Below the pieces are notes generated by a model. That model was not told the DNA's origin, made no database searches, and saw nothing but the letters and a program-made list of their open reading frames with translations. A stretch of DNA of 64,000 bases from Diplonema papillatum. Its lineage: Eukaryota; Euglenozoa; Diplonemea; Diplonemida; Diplonemidae. Position numbers and translations under genes: made by a program. The stretch covers positions 248,001-312,000 of the forward strand of contig JAPJBO010000128.1 of assembly GCA_030068145.1 (NCBI GenBank), written 5' to 3'. Below, in pieces: positions 49,552-59,548 of this stretch. Each line of letters begins with the position of its first letter. Positions within the stretch are counted from its first letter, which is position 1.

Positions 49552-50459
49552 GAATCGAGCTATCCTCCGAGTTTAGCCGGTGCTACCACATGAAGAATGG
49601 AAAGCAAGAAGACGAAAAAGGCGTGCACGAAACCAAGAAAACGGAAAACAAACACTGTGGGAAACAAAAAAGCCTTGCCGAAGACAAGGTCACAGGGGGA
49701 TGGGTGGGCGGGATTCAAGGCTTTGAGACCACCAACCAAGCAACCAACCTCCCCCCTGGTTCTTAGTACTATTTGTTGGATAACATGCAGGGTCAAAACC
49801 TTGTGTCTTTTTAAACGCTCCTGCGGGGCCGATGGACCCCAAAAAAAAAGTTTGGAAAAGAAATTGCTCAACTTCCTTAAAAATTACTGCAGAGTTTGTT
49901 CCAAACTTTTAAAATTCAAAAAACCCAATTTTTTCCCGGATTTTTTTTTTTGCCATTTCCAAAATGACACAAGGTTTTGACCCTGCATGATAAATAGCTA
50001 CTAGGGGCAATTCTCTGGAATGTCGATTCCCCAAATGAATCTGCAGAATCGAGCTATCCTCCGAGTTTAGCCGGTGCTACCACATGAAGAATGGAAAGCA
50101 AGAAGACGAAAAAGGCGTGCGTGAAACCAAGAAAACGGAAAACAAACACTGTGGGAAACGAAAAAGCCTTGCCGAAGACAAGGTCACTTCCGCCTCCACT
50201 ACGCATGTTGGCCCAGAAAACGCCTCACCGCCTGTAGAACCTGGTCCTGATTGTCACGGGTCATCCTGATGGGCGGAACGCGCGATGGCATATCAGCAGG
50301 ATTGCATTCCGACTTCACCCACTCAAGGGAAAAAGTGCATCTACTGTCTTTCAGTGTCTGCAACGCACCCACGACTGAGTCGTTCAGGATCCTGCTCTTG
50401 ACACTGCTTCTACCTTGCGGCGCCAACAACGGTTGTGTTGGAGCTGGGGGTTCCTTCAC
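49552..50459 (-). mobile_element. V3, 3' part of a VIPER-like element
   Basis: Minus order: an RNase H end (50459-50199), B1 (50186-50046), A2 (50045-49694, holding the MITE at 49784) and B2 (49693-49552). B repeats of about 141 bp begin GAATCGAGCTATCC. The RNase H piece has LNDSVVGALQTL and WVKSECNPADMPSR. The A2 end GATTCCCCAAATGAATCTGC is close to the V1 5' end at 22110-22134, so V1 and V3 are of one family. Confidence 0.82.
49784..49989. mobile_element. MITE copy in V3 A2
   Basis: 206 bp, flanked by ATAA on both sides. Confidence 0.92.
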
Positions 50460-51680
50460 ACATGATCAGACATGCCGCGCTGACTTGGGTGGCTTTTGTG
50501 GAAGGAGAGCAAGCAGCGATGTGCGTAGGTCGTCACCTCAACCCCAGGACGACGCGGCTGTACACGCCGCATCACCTTTGGACAGTCCCGGGTACAGCTG
50601 CGCTGCAGAAAACCGACTGAACGACCGCCCCGCTAAGCCTCCATTGTGGCCGCGCCACCTGGACAAGATCCTCCAGGGTTACGACTACGCCAACGGTTGG
50701 TTGGACGCCAGCAGTGGAAAACGCGTAACGAAAGCATCCTATGAAGGTGAAATAGCTTCGACGGCTCCGCCGTTCAGTCGCCGCTCAGGGTGTGGACGTT
50801 GAGGTTCGCGTGGATCGATAACGTGATATTTGTGGCGGACACTGAGGCCGAAGTTATAGAGGCCTCAGCTCGCTTCAAGGCTTTGACTTCGAAGTACGGC
50901 TTGACCATCGGGAGCTGGTCCAAGCCTTCTACCCGGACGGTGCTGCTGGGATTGGAAGTCGACCTCGCAGCGAAGAGATGGCGTGTGGACCCATCCTGGA
51001 TAGGGAAGGCTGGACCGGTGATGGATCGCATCCGGGAGTGTAGTGAGGCTCCCGTCCGCGTGTGGTGGAAACTGACCGGGTCTCTGCTCTGGCGTCGCCA
51101 CGTGATGGGGTACCCTCTCCACGAGGTACTTCTCCTCTTGCAGTGGATGTCAACCCTGGCTTCCGGCCGTTCGTCCACCGACAGCGCGTTCTGGGACTCC
51201 GTCGCGCCTTGCCCAGCTGCGGTCAAGAGCTGCCTCGTTGCCCAGTGCTCCGACATGCGGGGTAACGCCTGGCGGCAATGGTGTAAACCGGTTTACACTC
51301 GTTCGATCGATGTCGTCTCCGACGCCAGCATGTCGGCATGGGCCTTCGTGGCAGACGGGTCCCATGTCTACGGCGGTTTTCCTGCGGAGTTACTCCACGC
51401 GGACATCTTCATGAAGGAGCTATACGCCGTCGTTCGGGCCGTACAGCACGCGGTCCACGGCCAGTCGAGCGTGGACATCAACCTGCTGTGTGACAACAAG
51501 GCGGTGATAGGCTGCATACGCCGCGGCTACACGCTTCGTCAGGATGCGATGCAGCTGCTAACTCTGATCAACAAGAGCTTGGCCTCATCCAGAAGCCGGC
51601 TGAATATCAGCTACGTCCCGTCGCTCCAGAACATCGCGGATCAGTACACAAGACTAAAAAAAAATCGCCCGCAATGTTAG
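50435..51680 (+). pseudogene. Distant V-type YR-RT/RNase H remnant
   Basis: The plus strand starts with a recombinase end: HMIRHAALTWV (HxxR), VGRHLNPRTTRLY (His and Tyr). After a short segment the RT frame begins near 50790 with RFAWIDNVIFVAD, so the palm before motif C is deleted. RNase H follows: VVSDASMSAWAF, MKELYAVVRAV, LLCDNKAVIG and QNIADQYTR. YR before RT is again the VIPER order. Sequence similarity to V1 is low, so this is another family that also has WIDN (50811-50822). Confidence 0.78.
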
Positions 51681-52387
51681 CGCCCAACATCGACAGCCCA
51701 CTTCGTCGAGTCCTCGTCAAGTGGGTCGGTTGGTTCTTCCTCCGTGTGGCATGCAGTTCATCATATCAGCCGAGCAACCCTTTTTGCTTAGTTTTCCGCC
51801 GGGTCCCATCCCGCGTTATCAGTCGCTCACGGTAGGAGGGGGGGGGTTCGAATAGGGGCCACTCGTGCTCCGGTGCCTGTTCTTTTTTGCGACAACCAAT
51901 TTCTGCTTCCCTGGAGACAGTATTTGTTACAGCTAAAAAGAACGTTGGCAGCGGCTTAACCAGAACACATGTAGGTTATATCGCACAAACACAGACCGTA
52001 CCACTATCGCAGCAAGAGTCCGAATCTCAAAGCAGGTTAATGTGCTGTAGCCGACATGAAGCACAGGTGAGTCTGGGTTTAGTGGCGGGTGTAAGCGTTC
52101 AACAAAAACCTATGTTCACCAGCTTTTCCGGCTTGCTGGCAGCCAGAAAACACCCTGACTACAATTGTTGTCACGAGTAGAAAGGGACAGGGAGAAGTCT
52201 CAGCGATGCCGGGAGGTGTCAGCCAAAGTTTAGACCCGTCTCCTTCGCGCTTACAATCTTATGGTCACCGTAGTTTTAGTTAATCAACCATCGTGTGTGT
52301 AGCAACATTCGAGCTTAGAGAAAACTCTAAACCACAATAAACGCTAGAAATACATACCAACAGACCCCCAGTAGATAACGAAAGGAA
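51681..52387. other. Transition to unique DNA
   Basis: No repeat or gene that I can support. Positions 52326-52348 contain TCTAAACCACAATAAACGCT, shared with 6901-6921. The promoter of the following gene must lie here, but no motif is recognisable. Confidence 0.5.
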
Positions 52388-55300
52388 ATGCCTCGTGTCT
52401 TGACTCCATGGTGGTCGATCCTTCCGCTTCTTGCAACCGGACTGGTCGGAGATTGCGTCGACCACGAGATCACTCACTGTCACTCCGCCGAAGAGACAAG
52501 TGAAGGGTATTGTAAATGCATTGAGTGCGAGTCCGGCTACGCCCTTGCAGCCGATGGTCTTGTCTGCGAAGATGCTTCGTGCAATCAATCTGATGTCGGA
52601 GAGCTGTGTGAAAAAGTGGGAGGAACGAAGGGCAGTGGGTGTTACTGCAGCCAGTGTCCACTAGAAATGGTGCCCTGTCACACGGATCCCGGACAGTGTT
52701 GCGCGTCCGTATGGTGTGGGGCCGCCATTTCTGACCCACTGCGGGAGGCATGCGCAGATGTTGCCGACGATGCGTACGAGCGAGCACTTCCAAGCAACAC
52801 GTCAACCTTTACAGGACTTTGCACGTGTCAACAACGATGGATCTGCAGCCTCGGTCGATGTTCAAAGAGAATAGTCCGATGTGAACAAGGCATTTCAGAG
52901 GCATACGACGTATGTACTGCAAACGCATCAGCGGTAGGAACTGTCTGTAGGTGCTCAGAGGGACACGAATGTACTGCCAACGGAACCTGTCTAAATAGGT
53001 GTAAGTATAAAGACTCCGCGTGCGATCATTACGAGTCTGAAATTGAAACTGATTCAGTCCCGTGCAGCTGTCTGAGCTGCGCCAAAGGATACTCTTTATC
53101 AGCCTTAGGCCAGTGCCTGCCATCGATGGGGTGCGGTCAGGCAGCAACCGACGCAAGGCAGTGTCCCTCACAAACTAGCCTAACCAACGGACGTTGCGAA
53201 TGTGTCGAGTCGCACTACTGCGATGACGACTTACGATGCCAGCTGAAATTGGAGCGAGGATGTGGGCAGGTGATTGATCTCTCGACGGAGGTTTGCGGAG
53301 GCACCTCACGAGAAGCACCGGCGGCCGAAGCACCAAGCTCAATTGCTGAGGTCTTCTGTGCGTGTCCTCCAGACAGGAAGTGCAACAACGCAACATTGTC
53401 GTGTGAAACTGAGCTACTGCCGTGCGGGGCGAAGGTACTTTTTGACTATCAGGTCTGTCCTACTCCTCTCGAAATTCGAAATGGCGTGTGCACGTGCCCA
53501 TTACAATACAGTTGTGGCGGATCTGACAATTCAAGTTGTGTTCTGACTTCTTGCGCCGGAGATGTCGTCCCATTCTGTGACGTGTATCGCTTCCTTGCTC
53601 CTCGTCTGGAAGACAATGGATTGTGTCTTTGCAGAAAGTGTCGGGACGATAGGGTTCTTGAATCTGGGCTGTGTGACCTTGAGGCAGAGGACACCACACC
53701 GGCGCCGGGCGCTGCACAGGAAACTGTTACTGTCGCTGTTTTGCGCGCAGCGACAGGCGACCTTGCCTTGTTCGAAAAAGCAGTCCTCTTCGGAGCAGCT
53801 GCAGCCGTGAATGAAATAAATGAAGCGGGCGGCCTCCTTGGCAAACGAGTTCTATTCGTAGACGTGGACACTGCATCCTCTTCGGCGATCGCCGGAGCAC
53901 GTGTTCAGGAAATATTGGACTCTGGAACTAAGGAGCTCATAGTGGGTTGTACCACCGTTTCGTGTAGAGACGCGGTCGTTGAGAGGTTGTTGATAGGCTC
54001 AAAAGTCGGTGGGACAGTTCCCCCCTTCTGGTACACTGGTGCAAGCGGCACAACAGTTTGTCACCAAAGTGTGTTTTCGACAGGAGTCGCCGCGAGTCAG
54101 GTAGTCAGACCCGCCGTTGTATGGACAGTCGAAACGTTGGGCAAGCGCACGTTTTTTCTTCTGAGTGACGCTTCCGACCTCTCTACTGCTTTTGTTAGGC
54201 AAACCAAAGTAGCGCTTCAAGAGCTCGAACTGAGTTATCGAGCAGAAGCGAAGCTCATGGACCGTAACTACAATGAAGCCTTGACTGCTTTGATCAAAGC
54301 GTTGCCAGACGGCGGTGTCGTGTTCAACTTCCTCACAGGAATAGATAACGCGGGATTCTTTCAAGCCCTTGCGAAGCTGGAATACAAATTGTTCACGGTA
54401 GTTTCATTTTTTGCATACGAAGAAGACCTGAAGTCCACTGGGAGCGTCTACATGGAAGGATCGTTTTGTGTAGCTTCGTTCTCCAACAGTGCAGGCGATC
54501 AACCGTTCAAAGCATCTGTGGTGGCGGCCTCTGCCGGAACTTTGAGTGCAGGGGAGGTGTCAGAACGCGCTTACGATGCGTATTTGGCGGTCAAGTTGTG
54601 GGCAATGAGTGTTCGTCGTGCGGGCTCATTCTCGTCTGAGTTGATGTCAAAGCTGAATGACATCAGCGTTGCGTCACCAACGGGAAATCGGCTTCACGTT
54701 ACAAGTAGCCATCAGGTATCTAAAACGATTGTTATGCTCAAAGTAACAGGCGGTGCATTGGTTCCGGTTGCGCAAACAATGACCCCTTCGTGGCCTGCCT
54801 CGAATGAATGCAAGTTCTCGACGTATAGCAGCTGTGCCTTAAGTACCGATGATGTTTCCACTACTCAAGCATTGGCTGAGGGTGCTTGCGTGCCGTTTGC
54901 CTCTGTCTCTGCCCGAGGCGGTTGCGTTTGTGGAGCTGGCAGAATGTGTACGTCGGCAGGACTCTGCGTGCGTCGTGGACGAGGTTGCGGCCAGTCTTTG
55001 TCACCCGGTGACTTCTGCAAATACTACGGTGCAATGACGGTGAATGGAAGTTGCGTGTGCAAGGACGCGCTCGTTTGTGATCAAGGACATTGTAAGATAA
55101 ACGACTCCTCGCGTTCTGCGATCGTCTCCTTTCTTGTCAGCGGAGTTCCGAGGAGCACACTTTATAGCTATGGAGTGCCAACCCGGTTCGCGCTGTCTCT
55201 CGTTGAAGGCTTGACCACTCGCTTGACAAGTGACCTGTCCACGACAGCAGAGCTACGGAGAATTTGTGACGTGCGCCGCAATCGCACGTTTGACTGCGTT

Positions 55301-55579
55301 CATGCCGGCGAGCTATCTCCAGACAATGTTCACAGCGGCGTTTTACCGGCCTCGTTTTTGCCAGTAGGAGACACTGATGTTCTTTTCGGAAGGTACAGTA
55401 TTCAGTTCGAGTTTCACTTGTGGCCTTCCGGTGATCACGCTCACGATGTTGCAAGGCAGTTCGTGGCTAGGTTTGCGAGCGGCACTGTGCTTGAGGGGTT
55501 GGCCGAAACTTCCCTAACTGTCATTCACAGCTCTTCGTACGTCAAGAGCTCCTTTGGGTTTCGCTCGCTCTTCATCTAG
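52388..55579 (+). CDS. Secreted cysteine-rich protein with periplasmic-binding-like domain, 1063 aa
   Basis: The N terminus (MPRVLTPWWSILPLLATG) looks like a signal peptide cut near residue 22. Residues about 22-440 are cysteine-rich modules of the form CxC..GY/H.C....C, some eight in a row. Residues about 444-800 start TVTVAVLRAATGDLALFEKA and continue AAAAVNEINEAGGLLGKRV. This is the opening of type I periplasmic-binding domains of the urea/amide ABC type, also used as ligand-binding heads of eukaryotic receptors. Two more cysteine modules follow (about 805-905), then about 150 residues of unknown type. No transmembrane segment is visible, so it may be secreted, or a membrane exon may lie elsewhere. 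Single open frame from a good ATG. Ligand unknown. Confidence 0.85.
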   Translation: MPRVLTPWWSILPLLATGLVGDCVDHEITHCHSAEETSEGYCKCIECESGYALAADGLVCEDASCNQSDVGELCEKVGGTKGSGCYCSQCPLEMVPCHTDPGQCCASVWCGAAISDPLREACADVADDAYERALPSNTSTFTGLCTCQQRWICSLGRCSKRIVRCEQGISEAYDVCTANASAVGTVCRCSEGHECTANGTCLNRCKYKDSACDHYESEIETDSVPCSCLSCAKGYSLSALGQCLPSMGCGQAATDARQCPSQTSLTNGRCECVESHYCDDDLRCQLKLERGCGQVIDLSTEVCGGTSREAPAAEAPSSIAEVFCACPPDRKCNNATLSCETELLPCGAKVLFDYQVCPTPLEIRNGVCTCPLQYSCGGSDNSSCVLTSCAGDVVPFCDVYRFLAPRLEDNGLCLCRKCRDDRVLESGLCDLEAEDTTPAPGAAQETVTVAVLRAATGDLALFEKAVLFGAAAAVNEINEAGGLLGKRVLFVDVDTASSSAIAGARVQEILDSGTKELIVGCTTVSCRDAVVERLLIGSKVGGTVPPFWYTGASGTTVCHQSVFSTGVAASQVVRPAVVWTVETLGKRTFFLLSDASDLSTAFVRQTKVALQELELSYRAEAKLMDRNYNEALTALIKALPDGGVVFNFLTGIDNAGFFQALAKLEYKLFTVVSFFAYEEDLKSTGSVYMEGSFCVASFSNSAGDQPFKASVVAASAGTLSAGEVSERAYDAYLAVKLWAMSVRRAGSFSSELMSKLNDISVASPTGNRLHVTSSHQVSKTIVMLKVTGGALVPVAQTMTPSWPASNECKFSTYSSCALSTDDVSTTQALAEGACVPFASVSARGGCVCGAGRMCTSAGLCVRRGRGCGQSLSPGDFCKYYGAMTVNGSCVCKDALVCDQGHCKINDSSRSAIVSFLVSGVPRSTLYSYGVPTRFALSLVEGLTTRLTSDLSTTAELRRICDVRRNRTFDCVHAGELSPDNVHSGVLPASFLPVGDTDVLFGRYSIQFEFHLWPSGDHAHDVARQFVARFASGTVLEGLAETSLTVIHSSSYVKSSFGFRSLFI

Positions 55580-57540
55580 CGTGCAGGGGACACTGCGGTC
55601 GAGCGCCTGCCCATCCTTCGCCGTTCCCCGTACTTCGTGCGATAGAAGTACGCGACAAGAAGACAAAGCATTCTTACCCCACAATCAGTCGCCATGTCGG
55701 CCCCATGGCGAGCGAAAGCTATTTGCCGCTTTACTCTTTCTAACTCGTGTGAGCCACGGATCATGTGCTTCCGCTCGATGTGTCCAGTCAGGCAACACAT
55801 CCCTTTAACCCATTCTTTCAACGTGATCTTCCAGCAACTGTTATTTTCTCTTTTCAGGAACGCAACAAGCGGCAGCGATGCAGGAAAAGCTTCTCACCTC
55901 TGTTCTATGAAAACTCTGCGGAAAGTATCCCGTGACTTGAAGCGTGCTTCACTAAAAGGGGGGGGTCGACTCATTATGAAGGCCCACTTTCCCAATTCTT
56001 ATAAAACCTGGATTCTGTATCCCCACTATGTACTATGCAATCGTGGGTGTAATGCACCATACCGTTTGTTGGAGACGTCAACCTCCAGACCCACACAACC
56101 GCCGAATTCGTTCCCGATGGCCAGAGGCCGGAAACCTGGACAGCTTGCAGAATGGAAGTGCTCACCAACCAAAACTGGACGTGAGCAACTGAAGATGCCG
56201 GACCGACTTGCGGAGCTCCCCGAAACCCCCAGCCTCGTCTTGCGGAAACCCTTGTTGTCGACCCCAGTCGCTAACAAGTGGGCTCCACCAACAGGATACA
56301 GCATAAGCAGTAATTTTTGGCGTTTTTTAATTTTGGCGGTTTCGGGGTTGCCGACAAACTAGAAGCGCCTAAACTATTGTCGCCAAAAATAAAGCCGCTA
56401 GACGGTCGGCTGAAACCTCCTGCAGAAGACCCTGCCCTCCTCTCAATCACTGCATGCACCGTGCAACCATTCCTCACCAAGCACGGTCCGTGGCTAAGGC
56501 CGCTGCCAGTTTGGTCGGCATAATGATGCGACAGCGCAGTGACTGCGTCGTTGCAGGACACCTCGAAGGAAAGTGGTGGTGAAGTCATGTGTGGCTTCCG
56601 GCATCTTGCGACGAACCCGCCCGCAGTTTGTGCTTCTGGACAGGCAATCAAACGCAAACGGAACCCTGCGAGAAATACGATGGTTCGTTTCGAGGAAGCG
56701 CAACCAAGAGGACGTCGATTAGTCTTAGTGACCATCAAAAGTGCACGCCTGAATGCCGAGCGTACCACGCCCAACAGCCGGCAGCTAGAGACCAGGCGCG
56801 CTCAAAGGGCAAGGGGCTGTGCCAAAAGGGGAAACCATTTAGTAAAAGCCAAAAATGCAAGTTTTCGGATTTTGGCCGTTCCGACCACACACAAATAACG
56901 CTACAAAACGCCAAAATCATTGCGACCCCCAATTGAGACTGCCAGAAATACCGCTTACGCTGTATTCCAACTGCAAACCTCTGAACAATACAAACGACAT
57001 GAAGTTCCCACTTTTATTCTGATGTTGACGACCCAGACAACGAGCCCGAAGCGGTTGACGAAGAATACAGTGATGTTGGTCGTTTTTTAGGGGAAGTGCT
57101 GTATCATCACGTCGATGATGCTGCATCAATGTTCAATGTTGATGAGAGTCGGAAGACGCAGAAGTTGACGTTGTCGAGGTAAAGTGTCTACAAGACGAGG
57201 AAAAAAGAGGCAAGAGAGGCACACTGAAGAAAACGTGTCCAGGTCTGCTTGGGCAAAGTGAAACGTGCTGTTGAGTCGCGCCGGCAAGTGGCAGCCATTC
57301 TTGGGCTGTGCAGCCTATCGCAACAGTCCGGCGACTGCTTGAAAATTACCTGCATTACACGCTCAGGGTTCCCAGCTCACCGTCGCTGCCATTGTAGAGT
57401 GTGAAACGTGCGACACCACACCAGGAACGGAGTAAAGGGGTTCCACACACCTCAACTTAGCACTGCATACTGTTCGACCACAAACTATCAGAAATGTATG
57501 AAATTACATGAAAAAAGAGTCGGCTCATTATGACAAGTCA
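55580..57540. other. Intergenic, no supported gene
   Basis: Several frames over 100 codons occur on both strands without motif. At 57019-57181 an acidic stretch (DPDNEPEAVDEEYSDVG) is open for about 55 codons and might be an exon or a transposase lead. At 56315-56345 and 56880-56930 TTTTGGCG words face CGCCAAAA words, a weak inverted repeat. Confidence 0.4.
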
Positions 57541-57910
57541 ACCACGTCTTTAATTTGGCTAGAAGAAGACCCCCTTCCCCCTTAAAGCGTCCGAAATGTC
57601 TTTGAGAGGAGGATGGTTTGCAATCGCTCCCTGAGGCGTCCTGGACTTGGGGATATCCTTTGAGGGTCGGAATGTCGTTCGTCCCACACAACGTGCAGCA
57701 AGAACAAGCTCAGCTGGCATATCGCTCAACTTCGACAGAGCAAGCAGGCAAGCGAGTGTCCCGCACGGGGCAAGCCAACCAGGCAAGCAGAGACGCATGA
57801 TGCGCTCTTGAAACTGCTCGTTTAACACCGCAGTGTACCCGGTCGACAAATCCAAGAACAACCCGCAACAGAACCTGAACAAATTGGGCGCGTTTTGAGA
57901 AGCTGCGGAA
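57541..57910 (-). CDS. Possible last exon of a DoxX-like membrane protein gene
   Basis: The minus frame reads TGYTAVLNEQFQERIMRL, then hydrophobic LPGWLAPCGTLACLLAL and MPAELVLAARCVG before a stop after KGVFF. The pattern of two hydrophobic helices around a Pro/Gly turn resembles DoxX-like proteins. An acceptor-like TTGTTCAG precedes it. Upstream exons would overlap the methyltransferase gene on the other strand and were not found. It may be a pseudogene. Confidence 0.3.
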
Positions 57911-57965
57911 GTTGTTTCAGGACCCCCTGGATGAGAAATGATTAGCGAACCTAGAGAAAAGCAAA

Positions 57966-58472
57966 ATGCCGCTACTTCGCCCCGTCGTATCCGTTCTAGA
58001 CAAGATCTGCAATCCAACGGGACTTCGAGTGATCGAGTACGGATGCGGAGGTGGGAAAACGACCCGTTGGCTCCTGAAGCATAGATTAAAAGCTTATGTG
58101 GGCCTTGAGCTTCAGCCGGAGTTCGTGAACTTACTCCAGAGCAGAGGGCAAGAAGGAGTTGTTCAACATGACATACGATGCCCATGGCCAGCACTCGGGA
58201 ACCCAGATCTCATTATTGGCACGCTGGTCATGTCGTCGTTGGACGAAGCTGGGATGCGGGCTTTTTTTGTGCACGCGCGTGCTGCACTGAAAGACTCTTC
58301 TCGTGATTCACGCGTTCTTGTAGTTGAATATCACCCACACGAGGACCACCACGAGAGGTCTCACGAGCTAGCGGCTGTGGTCAAATTGGCAACTACGCAC
58401 GCTTTCACTGTCAAAGTTGTTTTCAGCGATGAACTCTTTTATGCCGTTGACGCCCGCCCGCGACTGATGTAA
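57966..58472 (+). CDS. Class I SAM-dependent methyltransferase, 168 aa
   Basis: Motif I is VIEYGCGGGKTT near residues 20-31, followed by GLELQPEF (motif II) and QHDIRCPWP. The stretch DLIIGTLVMSSLDEAGMRAF corresponds to the strand-4 region of the Rossmann fold. Starts at an ATG with a clean stop. It is short for the class: the core fold is present but no substrate-recognition insert, so the substrate cannot be said. Single exon. Confidence 0.7.
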   Translation: MPLLRPVVSVLDKICNPTGLRVIEYGCGGGKTTRWLLKHRLKAYVGLELQPEFVNLLQSRGQEGVVQHDIRCPWPALGNPDLIIGTLVMSSLDEAGMRAFFVHARAALKDSSRDSRVLVVEYHPHEDHHERSHELAAVVKLATTHAFTVKVVFSDELFYAVDARPRLM

Positions 58473-59548
58473 TGGGCTATCCAGAGCCACGGGTAAGCCT
58501 CGGAGTACAGTACTGCAGGATCAACGAGGGAATGCTGCAGAGAGTTGTCCAAATGCGGTTCGCGATGTTTTCTTGCAGTTTATGGGCAACCACTTACTTT
58601 ATTCTTTTGATGGTGACCGGGTATCCGGACTGAAAACAACATTAGAACCAAATTGTATCGTCCATCGTCGTGCTCTCAAACCTGCATCCCCCTTCGTCGA
58701 TTTCACTAGCTCCGAATTTCTATCCGCCACCTTTGAATGGTATGTCATTCGAGAGTGGAGCCTTTGCCCCAATTACTGCGGCAAACTTCCGTCTTACCCT
58801 GCTAACCACACGATATTGGAACGGCAAAGTAGAACTAGCTATCGGCCCCAAATCATAGCACCTGTTGAAGCTTAAATCCAACAAACCTTGCAAACGGAAA
58901 CTAGTGGTGTCCCAGAGTCGGCGGCCCCAGCAAATGAAGCGACTGGCTCACGGAAGCCAAACGCGGTTGTCTACGTATTCTTGTAAGCGTCTGTCAGAAC
59001 AGAGTCAAAACCTTTTCTGACGTCCATCCAAAAGAAGACTCAGTCTATCTTAGCTCCCAACGCCGAAGCACCTGCAGGGGGAGTCGATCAGCTTCCAAAC
59101 AATGGACCGTGCGCCTGTCGGGAGGTGGACGTGCACCGTTTCACGGTGTCGCGTACCCTCGACACGGCAAATAACGACCATGTACAGTGACAGTACGACG
59201 GCGGTTGTTGAGAACGTGATCAAGAGCGCGCGACCCCCGAACCGTGGTCTTTCGGAACACAACTTGATTAATCCTGGCGACAAACTGGAACTCAACCAGT
59301 GCCCCGAAGCGAACTCCGAAGTGACAGTCAATGAAGTAAAATGTATGTTTACCACCACTGCCTTTCCTCAACTGGCGCGCTTTAGCGAACAACCTTCCAG
59401 CCGATGAAGCCAGTTGAATTGTCAACGCAGAGCTCTTCCCTCGGACGCCACGCTTAGACTGCAGGATAGGCGTCCGCAAGTATTGTTCCCTCAAGATCCG
59501 GGATTAGAGCCCGACCCTTCAAGGACCCGCGCTACGAAACCTTCCTTA
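58473..59548. other. Intergenic, no supported gene
   Basis: A 100-codon frame at 58573-58875 has one WSxCPxxCG-like patch but no other support. Positions 59102-59407 are open on both strands without motif. An upstream exon of the next gene could be here. Confidence 0.35.

Larger units (their letters stand above)
48842..49783. repeat. Segment bounded by a 50-bp inverted repeat
   Basis: TTATCCAACAAATAGTGCTA at the left is mirrored at 49764-49783, and the match runs on through AACCAGGGGGGAGGTTGG. MITEs sit at the same point of each arm, so the inverted duplication includes MITE sequence. Confidence 0.85.

Noticed and set aside
48842..49783. The 50-bp inverted repeat as terminal repeats of a small transposon
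   Set aside because: MITEs occupy both outer borders at the same base and no target duplication can be defined; inverted duplication explains it better.
167..49989. Many reading frames with peptides such as MQGQNLVSF or HAGSKPCVFLKRS
   Set aside because: They are translations of the MITE in different frames and orientations, not genes.
51836..51860. GGTTCGAATA word as a tRNA B box
   Set aside because: No A box, anticodon arm or acceptor stem can be formed around it.
57559..58194. Full 211-codon minus-strand ORF
   Set aside because: Its first half is antisense to the methyltransferase gene; only the part below about 57910 has a plausible pattern and is listed separately at low confidence.
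58573..58875. Thrombospondin-like WSxCPxxCG patch
   Set aside because: A single short match without the flanking cysteines of the domain; likely chance.
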